From positions 682,001 to 746,000 of the forward strand of contig OY729512.2 in the NCBI GenBank assembly GCA_963422445.2: a stretch of DNA of 64,000 nt, read 5' to 3'. Below the pieces are notes generated by a model, which searched no databases, was not told the origin of the DNA, and was given only the letters and a program-made list of their open reading frames with translations. Positions 36,467 to 45,129 of this stretch are shown here, one piece after another (the stretch's first letter is position 1; the number at the start of each line of letters is the position of its first letter). The translations under genes and the position numbers were made by a program. The stretch is from G963422445 sp963422445. GTDB taxonomy: Bacteria; Pseudomonadota; Alphaproteobacteria; Thalassobaculales; Thalassobaculaceae.

Positions 36467-37189
36467 TCAATACATGTGCTGGCCGCCGTTGATCGACAAT
36501 GTCGATCCGGTGACGAAGCCGGCATCGTCATCAACCAGAAAAATCACGCCGCGGGCGATCTCGGAGGCATGGCCAAGGCGGCCGACCGGGATCTGGGCGA
36601 CGATCTTGTCAAGCACCGTCTCCGGCACGGCGGCGACCATGTCAGTGTCAATATAGCCCGGAGCGATGGCGTTCACGGTGACATTGTAGCGTGCGCCCTC
36701 TTGCGCCAGCGCTTTCGTGAAACCGTGTATGCCGGACTTGGCGGCGGCATAGTTGACCTGACCGTACTGACCGCCCTGGCCGTTGATCGAACCAACATTG
36801 ACAATGCGGCCAAACCGGCGGTTTCGCATGGTTTCGATGACCGCGCGACTCATGTTGAAACAGGATCCGAGATTGGTATCGATCACCTGTTGCCACATGC
36901 CGTGATCCATCTTGTGCAGGGTCCCGTCACGGGTGATACCGGCATTGTTGACCAGAATATCGACCGGACCGAAGCCGTCCTCGACACCTCTGACGCCTTC
37001 GACACACGCATCGAAATCCGACACATTCCATTTCCTTGATGGAATACCGATCTGTTCCGTGAACTCGCTTGCACGCCGGTCATTGCCGCCGTAGTTGGCC
37101 ACGACGGTATAGCCCTTGTCCTTCAACGCAATGCAGATGGCCCTCCCGATACCCCGGGTGCCACCGGTTACCAACGCCACACGTGCCAT
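36467..37189 (-). CDS. phbB: acetoacetyl-CoA reductase
   Basis: This 240-residue short-chain dehydrogenase has the nucleotide motif TGGTRGIGRAI at residues 8-18 and NNAGI. The catalytic set is S in VGSINGQGGQYGQ and Y..K in NYAAAK. SINGQGGQYGQ.NYAAAK is specific for PhaB/PhbB-type enzymes that reduce acetoacetyl-CoA to (R)-3-hydroxybutyryl-CoA with NADPH. It follows phbA by 41 bases and ends the minus-strand PHA operon. Confidence 0.92.
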   Translation of the reverse strand: MARVALVTGGTRGIGRAICIALKDKGYTVVANYGGNDRRASEFTEQIGIPSRKWNVSDFDACVEGVRGVEDGFGPVDILVNNAGITRDGTLHKMDHGMWQQVIDTNLGSCFNMSRAVIETMRNRRFGRIVNVGSINGQGGQYGQVNYAAAKSGIHGFTKALAQEGARYNVTVNAIAPGYIDTDMVAAVPETVLDKIVAQIPVGRLGHASEIARGVIFLVDDDAGFVTGSTLSINGGQHMY

Positions 37190-37230
37190 ACTCCTGTCCA
37201 GCCCTTTCAGTTCGCCTTCTTTCCGGCAAT

Positions 37231-38406
37231 TCAGTCCCGCTCAACGCAAAGCGCGACACCCATGCCGCCGCCGATACACAGCGTCGCAAGACCCTTCTTC
37301 GCATCACGCCTTCGCATCTCGTGAAGCAGGGTGATCAGGACCCGCGCTCCGGATGCGCCGATCGGATGCCCGAGCGCAATTGCGCCGCCATTCACATTGA
37401 CCTTGTCGATGTCCCAGCCGAGATCCTTGTTGACCGCACAGGCCTGCGCGGCGAACGCTTCATTGGCTTCGATCAGATCAAGATCGTCGATGCTCCATCC
37501 CGCCTTGGCGAGTGCTGCCCGGCTCGCCGGAATCGGTCCGGTTCCCATGATCGCAGGATCAACACCCATAGTAGCAAAGGAGACAATGCGTGCCATGGGT
37601 GCCATACCGCGCCGGGCGGCTTCATCGGCCGCCATCAGCACGACTGCGGCGGCACCATCATTGATTCCGGATGCATTGCCCGCTGTAACCGTTCCGTCTT
37701 TGGCGAAAGCCGGGCGCAGTTTGGCCAATGCCTCGATCGTGGTGCCGTGGCGCGGATGTTCATCGGTATCGATTACGGTCTCTCTCTTGCGCGTGGTGAC
37801 GGTAACCGGGACGATTTCGTCAACGAACTGGCCCGCTTTTTGCGCTGCTTCGGCCTTGTTTTGCGACGCAAGCGCGAATTCGTCCTGCTGCTCGCGCGTG
37901 ATCTGCCACTGTTCAGCAACGTTCTCGGCGGTGGTTCCCATGTGATAGCCGTTGAAATGATCCCACAATCCATCCCGGATCATGGTGTCAATCATCGCGA
38001 CATCGCCCATTTTGTGGCCATTGCGGAGGTTTTGAGCATGTGGCGCGGAACTCATGCTCTCCTGACCGCCCGCGACCACGGCGACCGAATCACCTGCGCG
38101 GATGGCCTGGGCACCGAGACCGACAGCGCGCAGACCCGAGCCGCAAACCTGATTGATCGTGAGTGCCGTGCGTTCTTTCGGAATGCCGACAGCAATCGCA
38201 GCCTGACGGGCCGGGTTCATTCCATTGGCGGCGGTCAGAACCTGACCCAGAATGACTTCATCCACATCGTCGCCGGGCAGACCAGCGCGCATCAAGGCCT
38301 CGCGGATCGCAATTTCTCCAAGCTGCGCGGCGGTCAAGGCGCTCAGGCCGCCACCAAAAGCCCCGATAGGGGTTCGAGCCGCTCCGACAATGGCAACATC
38401 CGTCAT
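37231..38406 (-). CDS. phbA: acetyl-CoA C-acetyltransferase
   Basis: This 391-residue thiolase has its catalytic Cys in INQVCGSGLRAV near residue 89. His lies in ALGHPIGASGARVLITLLHE and the second Cys in CIGGGMGVAL at the C-terminus. It condenses two acetyl-CoA to acetoacetyl-CoA, the first PHB step. VAIVGAARTPIGAFGG at the N-terminus and the overall length are exactly those of PhaA/AtoB thiolases. It lies directly upstream of phbB. Confidence 0.92.
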   Translation of the reverse strand: MTDVAIVGAARTPIGAFGGGLSALTAAQLGEIAIREALMRAGLPGDDVDEVILGQVLTAANGMNPARQAAIAVGIPKERTALTINQVCGSGLRAVGLGAQAIRAGDSVAVVAGGQESMSSAPHAQNLRNGHKMGDVAMIDTMIRDGLWDHFNGYHMGTTAENVAEQWQITREQQDEFALASQNKAEAAQKAGQFVDEIVPVTVTTRKRETVIDTDEHPRHGTTIEALAKLRPAFAKDGTVTAGNASGINDGAAAVVLMAADEAARRGMAPMARIVSFATMGVDPAIMGTGPIPASRAALAKAGWSIDDLDLIEANEAFAAQACAVNKDLGWDIDKVNVNGGAIALGHPIGASGARVLITLLHEMRRRDAKKGLATLCIGGGMGVALCVERD

Positions 38407-38573
38407 GATGTTCTCCTCTGCAATTCACTGTTCAATTCGCTGACTGGTCGCGCTCAGCATTTCGGGCGGTAGATAGCGCAGATCGGTGCGGAATGACATC
38501 GAATAATGATGCAGTGCACAAAGTTTTGCACCGCATCAACGACTGGCGGCTGTCACCTGGCCGAAGCATTGAA

Positions 38574-39689
38574 TCAGCTCGTCAAACTGCCGTCGGCAAG
38601 AAGCGGCAAGGCACTGGTCACATGCGGGCTGTCGACTGGAGGTGCCGGACAGAGTTGACTGGCCTCAATGGCACCATACCCGGTGGCGCCGAGCAGACCA
38701 AGAGCCAGACGGGTTTCTTCTTCCAGAAGCTCGAGCATCCGGGTGACCCCGTCGCTGCCGGCTGCTGCCAGTCCGTAACACAGCATGCGGCCGAGACCGA
38801 CCATATCGGCCCCAAGTGCCATCGCCTTCACGATATCCGTTCCCCTGGCGAAACCGCCATCTACCGCCACGGCGCAACGGCTGGCCACCGCGTCGACGAC
38901 TTCAGGCAAGATCTCGATAGCGCCCCGACCGTGGTCAAGCTGACGACCGCCATGATTGGAGACATAGACCATGTTCACACCGTGCTCGATGGCGATCCTG
39001 GCATCTTCAGCCGTTGCAATCCCCTTCAGGATGAGAGGCAGGCGGTGACGGGCCTTGTAGCGCTCGATATCTTTCCAGTTGAGTGCGGCCTGCCAGTTGG
39101 CCCCCTCACCGGTTCGCCAGGGTTTGACGAATCGGTTGGCAATGTCACGCTCACGGCGGCTGTAGGTTGCACTGTCGACGGTAAGGCAAAACGCGTCATA
39201 TCCGGCCTCAACCGACCGGTTGACGTAATCATCCAGGAATTCGTCGCCGCCACGCTTGTAGAGCATGGCGATCCTGAACCCGGCGCCAGCCTGAGCCACC
39301 GCCTCCAGACTGATCGTGCTGACCGAACTCAGCATCAGGGCGCAACCGAACCGGCTGGCAGCGCGCATTGCCGCAATCCCGCCCTTGGGGTCGAAACTTT
39401 CGAGCGAACCGATCGGAGCCAGACAGACCGGCAGACGCAGGTCATGGCCGAGCACGGTGGCACCGGTATCGACATTGCGCACATCGCGCAGCACCCGTGG
39501 CCGAAAGGCGATCGAATCGAGTGCCATACGGTTGCGTTTAAGGGTCGTCTCGGTTTCGGCGCCACCCTGCAGATAATCAAGGATGTTGCGGTTGAGCCGG
39601 GCCTGTCCGGCCGCAACGATCTCATGCAATGTCTGGAAGCGGGCGCGCGTGTTCTGGCCCCCGCCAGCCTCTGTCTGTGTCTCGGTCAT
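38574..39689 (-). CDS. FMN-dependent alpha-hydroxy-acid oxidizing protein
   Basis: This 371-residue TIM-barrel flavoenzyme belongs to the lactate/glycolate/mandelate family. LPLILKGIATAEDARIAIEH carries the FMN-contacting Lys and VYVSNHGGRQLDHG the catalytic His and Arg. VAVDGGFARGTDIVKAMALG is the phosphate-binding loop. It oxidises an L-2-hydroxyacid; which one is not apparent. Its start overlaps the stop of the PhaC-like gene (ATGA), so it is translationally coupled to PHA genes, which is unusual. A role in hydroxy-acid supply or turnover is inference only. Confidence 0.85.
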   Translation of the reverse strand: MTETQTEAGGGQNTRARFQTLHEIVAAGQARLNRNILDYLQGGAETETTLKRNRMALDSIAFRPRVLRDVRNVDTGATVLGHDLRLPVCLAPIGSLESFDPKGGIAAMRAASRFGCALMLSSVSTISLEAVAQAGAGFRIAMLYKRGGDEFLDDYVNRSVEAGYDAFCLTVDSATYSRRERDIANRFVKPWRTGEGANWQAALNWKDIERYKARHRLPLILKGIATAEDARIAIEHGVNMVYVSNHGGRQLDHGRGAIEILPEVVDAVASRCAVAVDGGFARGTDIVKAMALGADMVGLGRMLCYGLAAAGSDGVTRMLELLEEETRLALGLLGATGYGAIEASQLCPAPPVDSPHVTSALPLLADGSLTS

Positions 39690-40972
39690 GATGCTTTCTC
39701 ATTTAGCCAGTCGACCATTGGCGCCCAGGCCCGTGTGCGCGCCTGTCCACTGACGACCATGCCGATATGGCCGAGTGGCGTATACAGCGCCGTTGAATCC
39801 GGCAAGATTGCCGACAACGCTGCCGCGGAGGCCGGCGGAACGATCCGATCATGCGACGGGATGAGTGACAGGCTTGGAAGAGTCACATCGGCCGGCTCGA
39901 CGGGCTGGCCGGCAACATGCCAGGCACCGCAGCTGGGCGTGTTTTCGCCATACCAGCCAAAAACCGCTTCGCGGGCAACCGGGCCGGCGAGTGGTACGCC
40001 GTCGTTGATCCAGTCTTCCAGTGCGACAAACACCGCAGTTTCGGGATCTTTCATATCCATTTCAGCGAATCTCATGAACTTGCGAACGACCAGCAACGGG
40101 TCAAGAGCACAGAACATCGACTGGATGATGTCGGTGGGGAGAACACCGGTCGTGTCGATGATAGCTTCAAGAGCCGGCCTCGATGCGGGCAGCACCGCCG
40201 GAAGAGTCCCGGCGCTGGTGGAAAAATCCCAGGGCGTGGCCATCAACATCAAGGCAACGATATCATGCCGGCGGCGCTGAGCCAATGCCAGCGCCAGCAG
40301 ACCGCCCATGCAATATCCGATCACGGCGGGCCGTTTGCCCGTCAGACCCAATATGGCGTCGAGCGCCTGGTCGAGCCGGTCGGTGATGTAGTCGGTAAGG
40401 CTGAACGTCTGTTCAGCGTCCCCGGGGAGGGCCCAGTCGATCACATAGGGCGCGAAACCTGTCCGGTCCAGATGATCGAGAAGACTACGTCCGGGGGCAA
40501 GATCAAGCACATGGTAACGGTTTATCAATGACGGAATGATCAGTAGCGGCTGACCGTCATCATTGCCATGTCGGCGCAGCCGGGTCGTCCCTATCTGCCA
40601 GACCACTGGCCGGCAGGTAGGGATTCGCCGGTAAGGATGCCGGCGGTAGGCAAGAATGCCGTCGATCAACATTGTCAGACGGGCACTGATCTCCGCATCG
40701 AGCGCCGACTGGAAGTCGATCCATTCCGCGATCCGGCCGGAAACAGGTCCGGCGGGGCTTGAATTACTCGGGCTGATCGACCCGGCGAGCGCCGTCAGAG
40801 CCTCTTGCATGCGTGCAACTGGCCCCTGCGACTCCATTTTCCATGGCGGAAAGCCGTTCCTCAAGCTCTCGGACGCGGCGCGCGATCTCGTCCATGTCAG
40901 GATCGCCGCACCGAGATGCAGCGGCAGTGGCCGCGGGCCGGGACGGTGGCGGTTCTGCTCGACCGTCATCAT
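39686..40972 (-). CDS. PhaC-like alpha/beta hydrolase (PHA synthase-type)
   Basis: This 428-residue protein has a PHA synthase-like fold: LLIIPSLINRYHVLDLAPGR, then FAPYVIDWALPGDAEQ, and the nucleophile box AVIGYCMGGLLALALAQRR, with the Cys of PHA synthases in G-x-C-x-G. The catalytic Asp lies in LSLIPSHDRIVPPASA and the His in TPLGHIGMVVSGQ. It is much shorter than class I PhaC (about 580), closer to class III or PhaC-like proteins. Its start lies inside the preceding PhaE-like gene (209-base overlap, different frame). It probably polymerises or handles hydroxyacyl-CoA. Confidence 0.8.
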   Translation of the reverse strand: MMTVEQNRHRPGPRPLPLHLGAAILTWTRSRAASESLRNGFPPWKMESQGPVARMQEALTALAGSISPSNSSPAGPVSGRIAEWIDFQSALDAEISARLTMLIDGILAYRRHPYRRIPTCRPVVWQIGTTRLRRHGNDDGQPLLIIPSLINRYHVLDLAPGRSLLDHLDRTGFAPYVIDWALPGDAEQTFSLTDYITDRLDQALDAILGLTGKRPAVIGYCMGGLLALALAQRRRHDIVALMLMATPWDFSTSAGTLPAVLPASRPALEAIIDTTGVLPTDIIQSMFCALDPLLVVRKFMRFAEMDMKDPETAVFVALEDWINDGVPLAGPVAREAVFGWYGENTPSCGAWHVAGQPVEPADVTLPSLSLIPSHDRIVPPASAAALSAILPDSTALYTPLGHIGMVVSGQARTRAWAPMVDWLNEKAS

Positions 40973-41144
40973 GAATGGGTGAACTGGCAGCAGTGCGGTT
41001 CGCAGAATTGCCGGTCATCCAGAAGGACATCCAGCGCTGGACCGCTGCCGTCATCTCGGTATCCTGCGCCATCGCGCTGATCTGGTCTTGCCAAAGGTCG
41101 ACAAATCGTTGCGCAAGATCCTCCATATCGTTTCGTTCGGCCAT
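40764..41144 (-). CDS. small PhaE-like partner protein
   Basis: This 126-residue protein starts MAERNDMEDLAQRFVDLWQD and shows WMSFWMTGNSAN, with a C-terminal coiled-coil-like segment (MDEIARRVRELEERLSAMEN). Placement immediately before and overlapping a PhaC-like gene, plus a helical, charged composition, suggests a reduced PhaE-type partner or a granule-associated helper. I do not recognise a defined family domain. The 209-base overlap with the next gene is unusually long. Confidence 0.55.
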   Translation of the reverse strand: MAERNDMEDLAQRFVDLWQDQISAMAQDTEMTAAVQRWMSFWMTGNSANRTAASSPIHDDGRAEPPPSRPAATAAASRCGDPDMDEIARRVRELEERLSAMENGVAGASCTHARGSDGARRVDQPE

Positions 41145-41203
41145 ACACCAATCCGTTCCCAGCATCCCGGACACACTGTCGAAGTCTGCCTTCCCGGCGG
41201 CGT

Positions 41204-41254
41204 TTCCGCAATGCGGAATTTCCTTGAAATTTGTGGCCCGAAATTGCAAAGCAA
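41204..41254. promoter_or_regulatory. candidate PhaR operator in the divergent phaE-like/phaR region
   Basis: Two palindromes lie in the 204-base divergent region: TTCCGC-AAT-GCGGAA at 41204-41218 and TTGC-AAA-GCAA at 41244-41254. From memory, PhaR of rhodobacteria recognises CTGC-N3/4-GCAG; the second palindrome fits this with T and A at the outer positions. PhaR autoregulation and control of the PHA operon from here would be typical. This is a match by eye. Confidence 0.4.
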
Positions 41255-41348
41255 CGCGATCACGGTCAGGTGCCGTGCGGTGGCGGCTACGTTTGATACT
41301 GCCGCTGTCCTGAAACGCATCGGCAAGCGTGAGTGATCGGACAGGGCC

Positions 41349-42023
41349 ATGACATCCTCCGAAAAATCGGCGAAAGTGAAACCGGCGACACAACACGAAA
41401 CTCTTGATGACGTACCGGACGATGCGACCGTCATCAAGAAATACGCGAACCGTCGCCTGTACAACACGGCGACAAGCAGTTATGTCACCCTCAGTACACT
41501 GTGCCGCATGGTCAAGGACGGTGAAAATTTCGTGGTGTTTGACGCTAGGACCGGTGCCGATATCACGCGCAGTGTGCTGACCCAGATCATTGTCGAAGAA
41601 GAGGCCAAGGGCCGCAATCTCCTGCCGGTCGGCTTTCTGCGCCAGTTGATCGGTTTTTATGGCGACAGCCTGCAGATGGTTGTTCCGCGCTATCTCGATC
41701 AGACAATGACGACCTTCGCCGAACATCAGGACGCAACGCGGTCACGCATGCAGGAATCGTTGGGCGAGATGTTTCCAATCAGCCAGTTTCAGGAGATGAG
41801 CAGTCAGAACATGGCGATGTTCGAAAACGCCTTGAAGATGTTCACGCCCCTTGTCCCTGGCGACTTGCCGCAGGCATCTGCCGATGTTCGGCCCGAATCC
41901 GGCTCCGACAACCGGTCATCCGGCGTTCCGGACGATGCTCTCAAATCAATCCAGGATCAGTTGAACAGGCTGCAGAAAGAACTGCAGGCCCTCGGCGACG
42001 GCCGATCGAAAGACAGTTCCTGA
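41349..42023 (+). CDS. phaR: PHA accumulation regulator PhaR
   Basis: This 224-residue protein has the N-terminal PhaR DNA-binding domain (VIKKYANRRLYNTATSSYVT, then FDARTGADITRSVLTQIIVE). The linked PHB-accumulation domain follows (LLPVGFLRQLIGFYGD). A low-complexity linker and a C-terminal coiled coil (LKSIQDQLNRLQKELQAL) come next. PhaR represses phasin and its own gene and is released by binding nascent PHA granules. It is divergent from the PHA operon and converges with the DUF2333 gene 12 bases on. Confidence 0.92.
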   Translation: MTSSEKSAKVKPATQHETLDDVPDDATVIKKYANRRLYNTATSSYVTLSTLCRMVKDGENFVVFDARTGADITRSVLTQIIVEEEAKGRNLLPVGFLRQLIGFYGDSLQMVVPRYLDQTMTTFAEHQDATRSRMQESLGEMFPISQFQEMSSQNMAMFENALKMFTPLVPGDLPQASADVRPESGSDNRSSGVPDDALKSIQDQLNRLQKELQALGDGRSKDSS

Positions 42024-42035
42024 CCGCGGGTTCGC

Positions 42036-43013
42036 CTATTTCTGAAGAATATTGGTGATTTCGCGTAACTGGGTGCGGGCGCGCAGCAGATAAAAGCCAA
42101 GCGAAGCAAGGTGGCTCGGGCGTATCACGGCGTCTGGTGCGCCATTGATCACCACCAGTGGCGACAGCCCGGAGGCCTGGTGCAGGGAGTCGAGCATCCG
42201 TGCCCATGAGGCTGAGAGTTCGCGGTCGCTGATGACGTTGTCGAAGTCTCGCCCGAGTTCCCGAAGCAGGAGATAGTAGCCATAGAGACGGCCCTTGGTG
42301 GCATAGAAGACATTGTCGGCTCTGGTATCGAAAGCCCAATCGCTGGCCTCGGCGAGTTGCTGGTCAATCACTGCCGATCGGGATCCGAGGTCAGCTGTGA
42401 ATCGCAGCAGCGTGGTCTGAAGATTGTCGGCCCGGCGTTCATAGGTTGCCGCCCCGGCACCGAGGCGTTCGTTATAGGCTAGGAGGGCCTTGCGGGCGGC
42501 GCGGTACTGCGATTCCGACGACGCGGTCGGAGCAAGTGACGTCGAGAAATCGAATATCCAGACCGTACCGGGATATTTGAGCAGGCCGGCGGCCTTGTCG
42601 AGATCCCTGTCGACTTCACTCGAGCCGCGGGTCCGGCCCAGTTGATCCGACATCTCAAGCCCGAAACGCGACAGGGCATAGAACATCCCGATCTGGAAAT
42701 TCCGCATGTTGTCGAGTAGATACCCCGGCAGGAAGAACGGATCGTTGGCGACCCATCGATTGATATTGACCTCACGATGGATCAGGGAAGCTGTTATTGA
42801 AACGGCACGGCTGGCTCCAGGCGATGTGACGGGTGCGTCGAATTCCAGGTCATCCTGGATATTGTGCACGACAGCCATACCGACGAGATAATAGAGGATG
42901 ACGAAGACGATCAGACCAACAACGCTGATGCCGCCAATCCGGGCAATCCGCGGCGCCAACCGACGCTTGGTCGCGCTGTATTCGTCCTGCCAATCGAGTT
43001 CGTGCCGAGTCAT
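42036..43013 (-). CDS. DUF2333 family membrane protein
   Basis: This 325-residue protein has one transmembrane helix near residues 27-47 (GGISVVGLIVFVILYYLVG) and a long periplasmic part. Motifs include SITASLIHREVNINRWVAND and PFFLPGYLLDNMRNFQIGMF, then SRFGLEMSDQLGRTRGSSEV. This corresponds to the DUF2333 family, present in many alpha- and gammaproteobacteria and without assigned function. It converges with phaR. Confidence 0.8.
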   Translation of the reverse strand: MTRHELDWQDEYSATKRRLAPRIARIGGISVVGLIVFVILYYLVGMAVVHNIQDDLEFDAPVTSPGASRAVSITASLIHREVNINRWVANDPFFLPGYLLDNMRNFQIGMFYALSRFGLEMSDQLGRTRGSSEVDRDLDKAAGLLKYPGTVWIFDFSTSLAPTASSESQYRAARKALLAYNERLGAGAATYERRADNLQTTLLRFTADLGSRSAVIDQQLAEASDWAFDTRADNVFYATKGRLYGYYLLLRELGRDFDNVISDRELSASWARMLDSLHQASGLSPLVVINGAPDAVIRPSHLASLGFYLLRARTQLREITNILQK

Positions 43014-43461
43014 CCACCGAGATCCTGTTCAATTCCCTGACTATATAGGGAGACACGGGGTGCGCAACCATAGGTTGAAATCCAAATGTCTGAACGGAAG
43101 GTGTTGGTTCCCGGACCAGATCGGCCCGGGAGTCGGGAGATCAATTCGGTCCGGGTCGTCCAGACTTCCAGCCTGCTGCAGAGAGTTGGCCGGGCTGTTG
43201 TCAATCGTGGGGTCCCGTCGTGCCGGGAATCTTGTGTCGTCCCGTAAAGGGAGATGGTTCGCCTGGCCGGTGGTCGCGCACATCCGTTACCCTTCCTGTC
43301 CGAACCCTATTGCTGGTGGCTGTTCGCCGATGCGTCATGGCGCCTGCTGGCGTATGCCCGGACACACGATCCCGGCTTCGTTGTTCAGTCTGAAAACGAA
43401 AACCGATCTGGAACCGGCCACACCAATCGACTGGAACCCGTTGGCGCCGCGCCGGAAATCG
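43014..43461. other. intergenic, no recognisable gene
   Basis: This 448-base stretch lies between the DUF2333 gene, whose promoter it must contain on the left, and the end of the amidotransferase gene. Short plus-strand frames here are not recognisable as protein families. Confidence 0.4.
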
Positions 43462-44250
43462 CTACATGATCGCGCTACCAGCGCTATATCGCCGTCTGGC
43501 ATAGGCTCTGCAGGCATCGCCAAAGGCCTCGAAGATTTTTCGGTTATACCCGGTGATCGGACGGGGCCATTCGGGGTGCCATTGTACACCGACGGCAAAG
43601 CCGGGCGCGGCCTCAACGCTGATCGCCTCAATGATGCCATCCGGTGCCACGGCTTCGATTTGAATCCCTTCGCCAAGACGGTCAAGACCTTGACTGTGCA
43701 GTGAATTGACCAGAATTTCCGTCTCATCGAGCAATTGATGAAGCTGGCCGCCCGGCGTCAAATGAACGCTGTGTGCAGGCCGATATCGTTGCTCGTGGTC
43801 GTCGACATCGCGTCGCATCCGGTGGTCGAATCTGTCTGTCATGGCAACAATCTGCTGATGCAGACTCCCGCCAAGGGCGACGTTGATTTCTTGAATCCCG
43901 AGACACAGACCCAGAACCGGCACGCCACGCGTCAGGCAATGGCGGATCAGAGGCAGCATCGATTGGTCGCGATGAGGGTCATGTTGTCTACCCTCCACAC
44001 TTGCCGGCCCGCCATAGTGACGGGGCTCGACATTGGCGGCACCGCCGGTCAACAGAAGACCGTCGATCTGTTCGGCATGGATTTCGGCAATCGCGGGATC
44101 GGCCAGAACCGGCAGGATCATTGGTATGCAACTGGTCGGGTCGATCACGGCCTGAAGATATTTTTCGCTGCAACGATGTGACGGATGGTTGCCGTCTGTG
44201 CTGCGACAGGCTGAAACGCCGACCAGCGGGCTCGGCGGCGAGGTGGACAT
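43462..44250 (-). CDS. class I glutamine amidotransferase, gamma-Glu-GABA hydrolase family
   Basis: This 262-residue protein of the PuuD/peptidase C26 family has QIDGLLLTGGAANVEPRHYG. The nucleophile Cys lies in PVLGLCLGIQEINVALGGSL; most relatives have CRG, so Leu replaces Arg. The His-Glu pair is in GVQWHPEWP. PuuD hydrolyses gamma-glutamyl-GABA in putrescine breakdown; others act on different gamma-glutamyl amides. No puu partner is adjacent, so substrate assignment is family-level. Confidence 0.85.
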   Translation of the reverse strand: MSTSPPSPLVGVSACRSTDGNHPSHRCSEKYLQAVIDPTSCIPMILPVLADPAIAEIHAEQIDGLLLTGGAANVEPRHYGGPASVEGRQHDPHRDQSMLPLIRHCLTRGVPVLGLCLGIQEINVALGGSLHQQIVAMTDRFDHRMRRDVDDHEQRYRPAHSVHLTPGGQLHQLLDETEILVNSLHSQGLDRLGEGIQIEAVAPDGIIEAISVEAAPGFAVGVQWHPEWPRPITGYNRKIFEAFGDACRAYARRRYSAGSAIM

Positions 44251-44308
44251 GGGTGTCAGTTTCCGGTTACTGATGGCCAGACAAAACTAAGTCTGCCATA
44301 TCTCCAGA

Positions 44309-45091
44309 ATGAATGACATCACGCAAGTCGTGCTGGAGTACAAGGGCCTGGTCGTCGGCATCTGGCTTGCCGTGTTGCTGCTTGGCGAGCGCATTGTGCC
44401 AGCGGTCGCCCGACGGGGTGGCTGGACCCGGATCCTCCGCAACGCCGGACTTTGGGCAGGCAATATCGCGCTGTCAATCGTGATTGTCGTGCCATTGTCG
44501 AGCTGGGCGGCCCAGGCCGGGCTCGCCTGGCGGCCGGACTGGTTCGACGGCTGGACCGGCCTCGCCATCGATATCGTTCTTCTGGATTTCCTGATTTATT
44601 GGTGGCACCGGGTCAATCACGCCGCGCCGCTGTTCTGGCGGTTCCACGAAATTCACCATCTCGACGAGTTCCTGGATGTCAGTTCGTCGGTGCGGTTCCA
44701 TTTTGGCGAAGTGCTGCTGTCGGCTTGTTTCCGTGCCCTGATCGTCCTCACCCTCGACATGCCGCTATTGTCGATCCTGGTATTCGAAGCCGCGGTCCTG
44801 ATTGCCGCTTCGTTTCAACACTCCAATCTGAGATTGCCGGCAAAGCTCGAGCGCAGCCTGGCGCTCCTGATCATCACGCCGTCGATTCACTGGGTGCATC
44901 ATCACGCCATACGAAGCGATACCGACTCCAACTACGGAACCATTCTGAGCCTGTGGGATACCGCTTTCGGTTCGCGCAGTCCGACGCCGCGGTCACCCGA
45001 ACTCACGATAGGCGTCGAGGCGCAACACGACACCGGGTTCGTCCGGCTTCTCGTGAAACCTTTCCTGCGTCGCGGCCGGATAGCGGAATAA
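44309..45091 (+). CDS. sterol desaturase/fatty acid hydroxylase superfamily protein
   Basis: This 260-residue integral membrane di-iron protein has several hydrophobic segments. The histidine boxes are WWHRVNH near residue 93, FHEIHHLDEF near 110, and SIHWVHHHAIRSD near 195, the HX3H/HX2HH/HX2HH pattern of the superfamily. It hydroxylates or desaturates a lipid; hopanoids, ornithine lipids and sterols are all possible. It is divergent from the amidotransferase and convergent with lolA. Confidence 0.85.
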   Translation: MNDITQVVLEYKGLVVGIWLAVLLLGERIVPAVARRGGWTRILRNAGLWAGNIALSIVIVVPLSSWAAQAGLAWRPDWFDGWTGLAIDIVLLDFLIYWWHRVNHAAPLFWRFHEIHHLDEFLDVSSSVRFHFGEVLLSACFRALIVLTLDMPLLSILVFEAAVLIAASFQHSNLRLPAKLERSLALLIITPSIHWVHHHAIRSDTDSNYGTILSLWDTAFGSRSPTPRSPELTIGVEAQHDTGFVRLLVKPFLRRGRIAE

Positions 45092-45129
45092 CCGCTGCTT
45101 TACCCGGGTTTTTGCCGACACCGGTTCCG

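Noticed and set aside
43010..43470. Plus-strand frame between DUF2333 and the amidotransferase
   Set aside because: It runs antisense into both neighbours and has no coherent hydrophobic or motif pattern.
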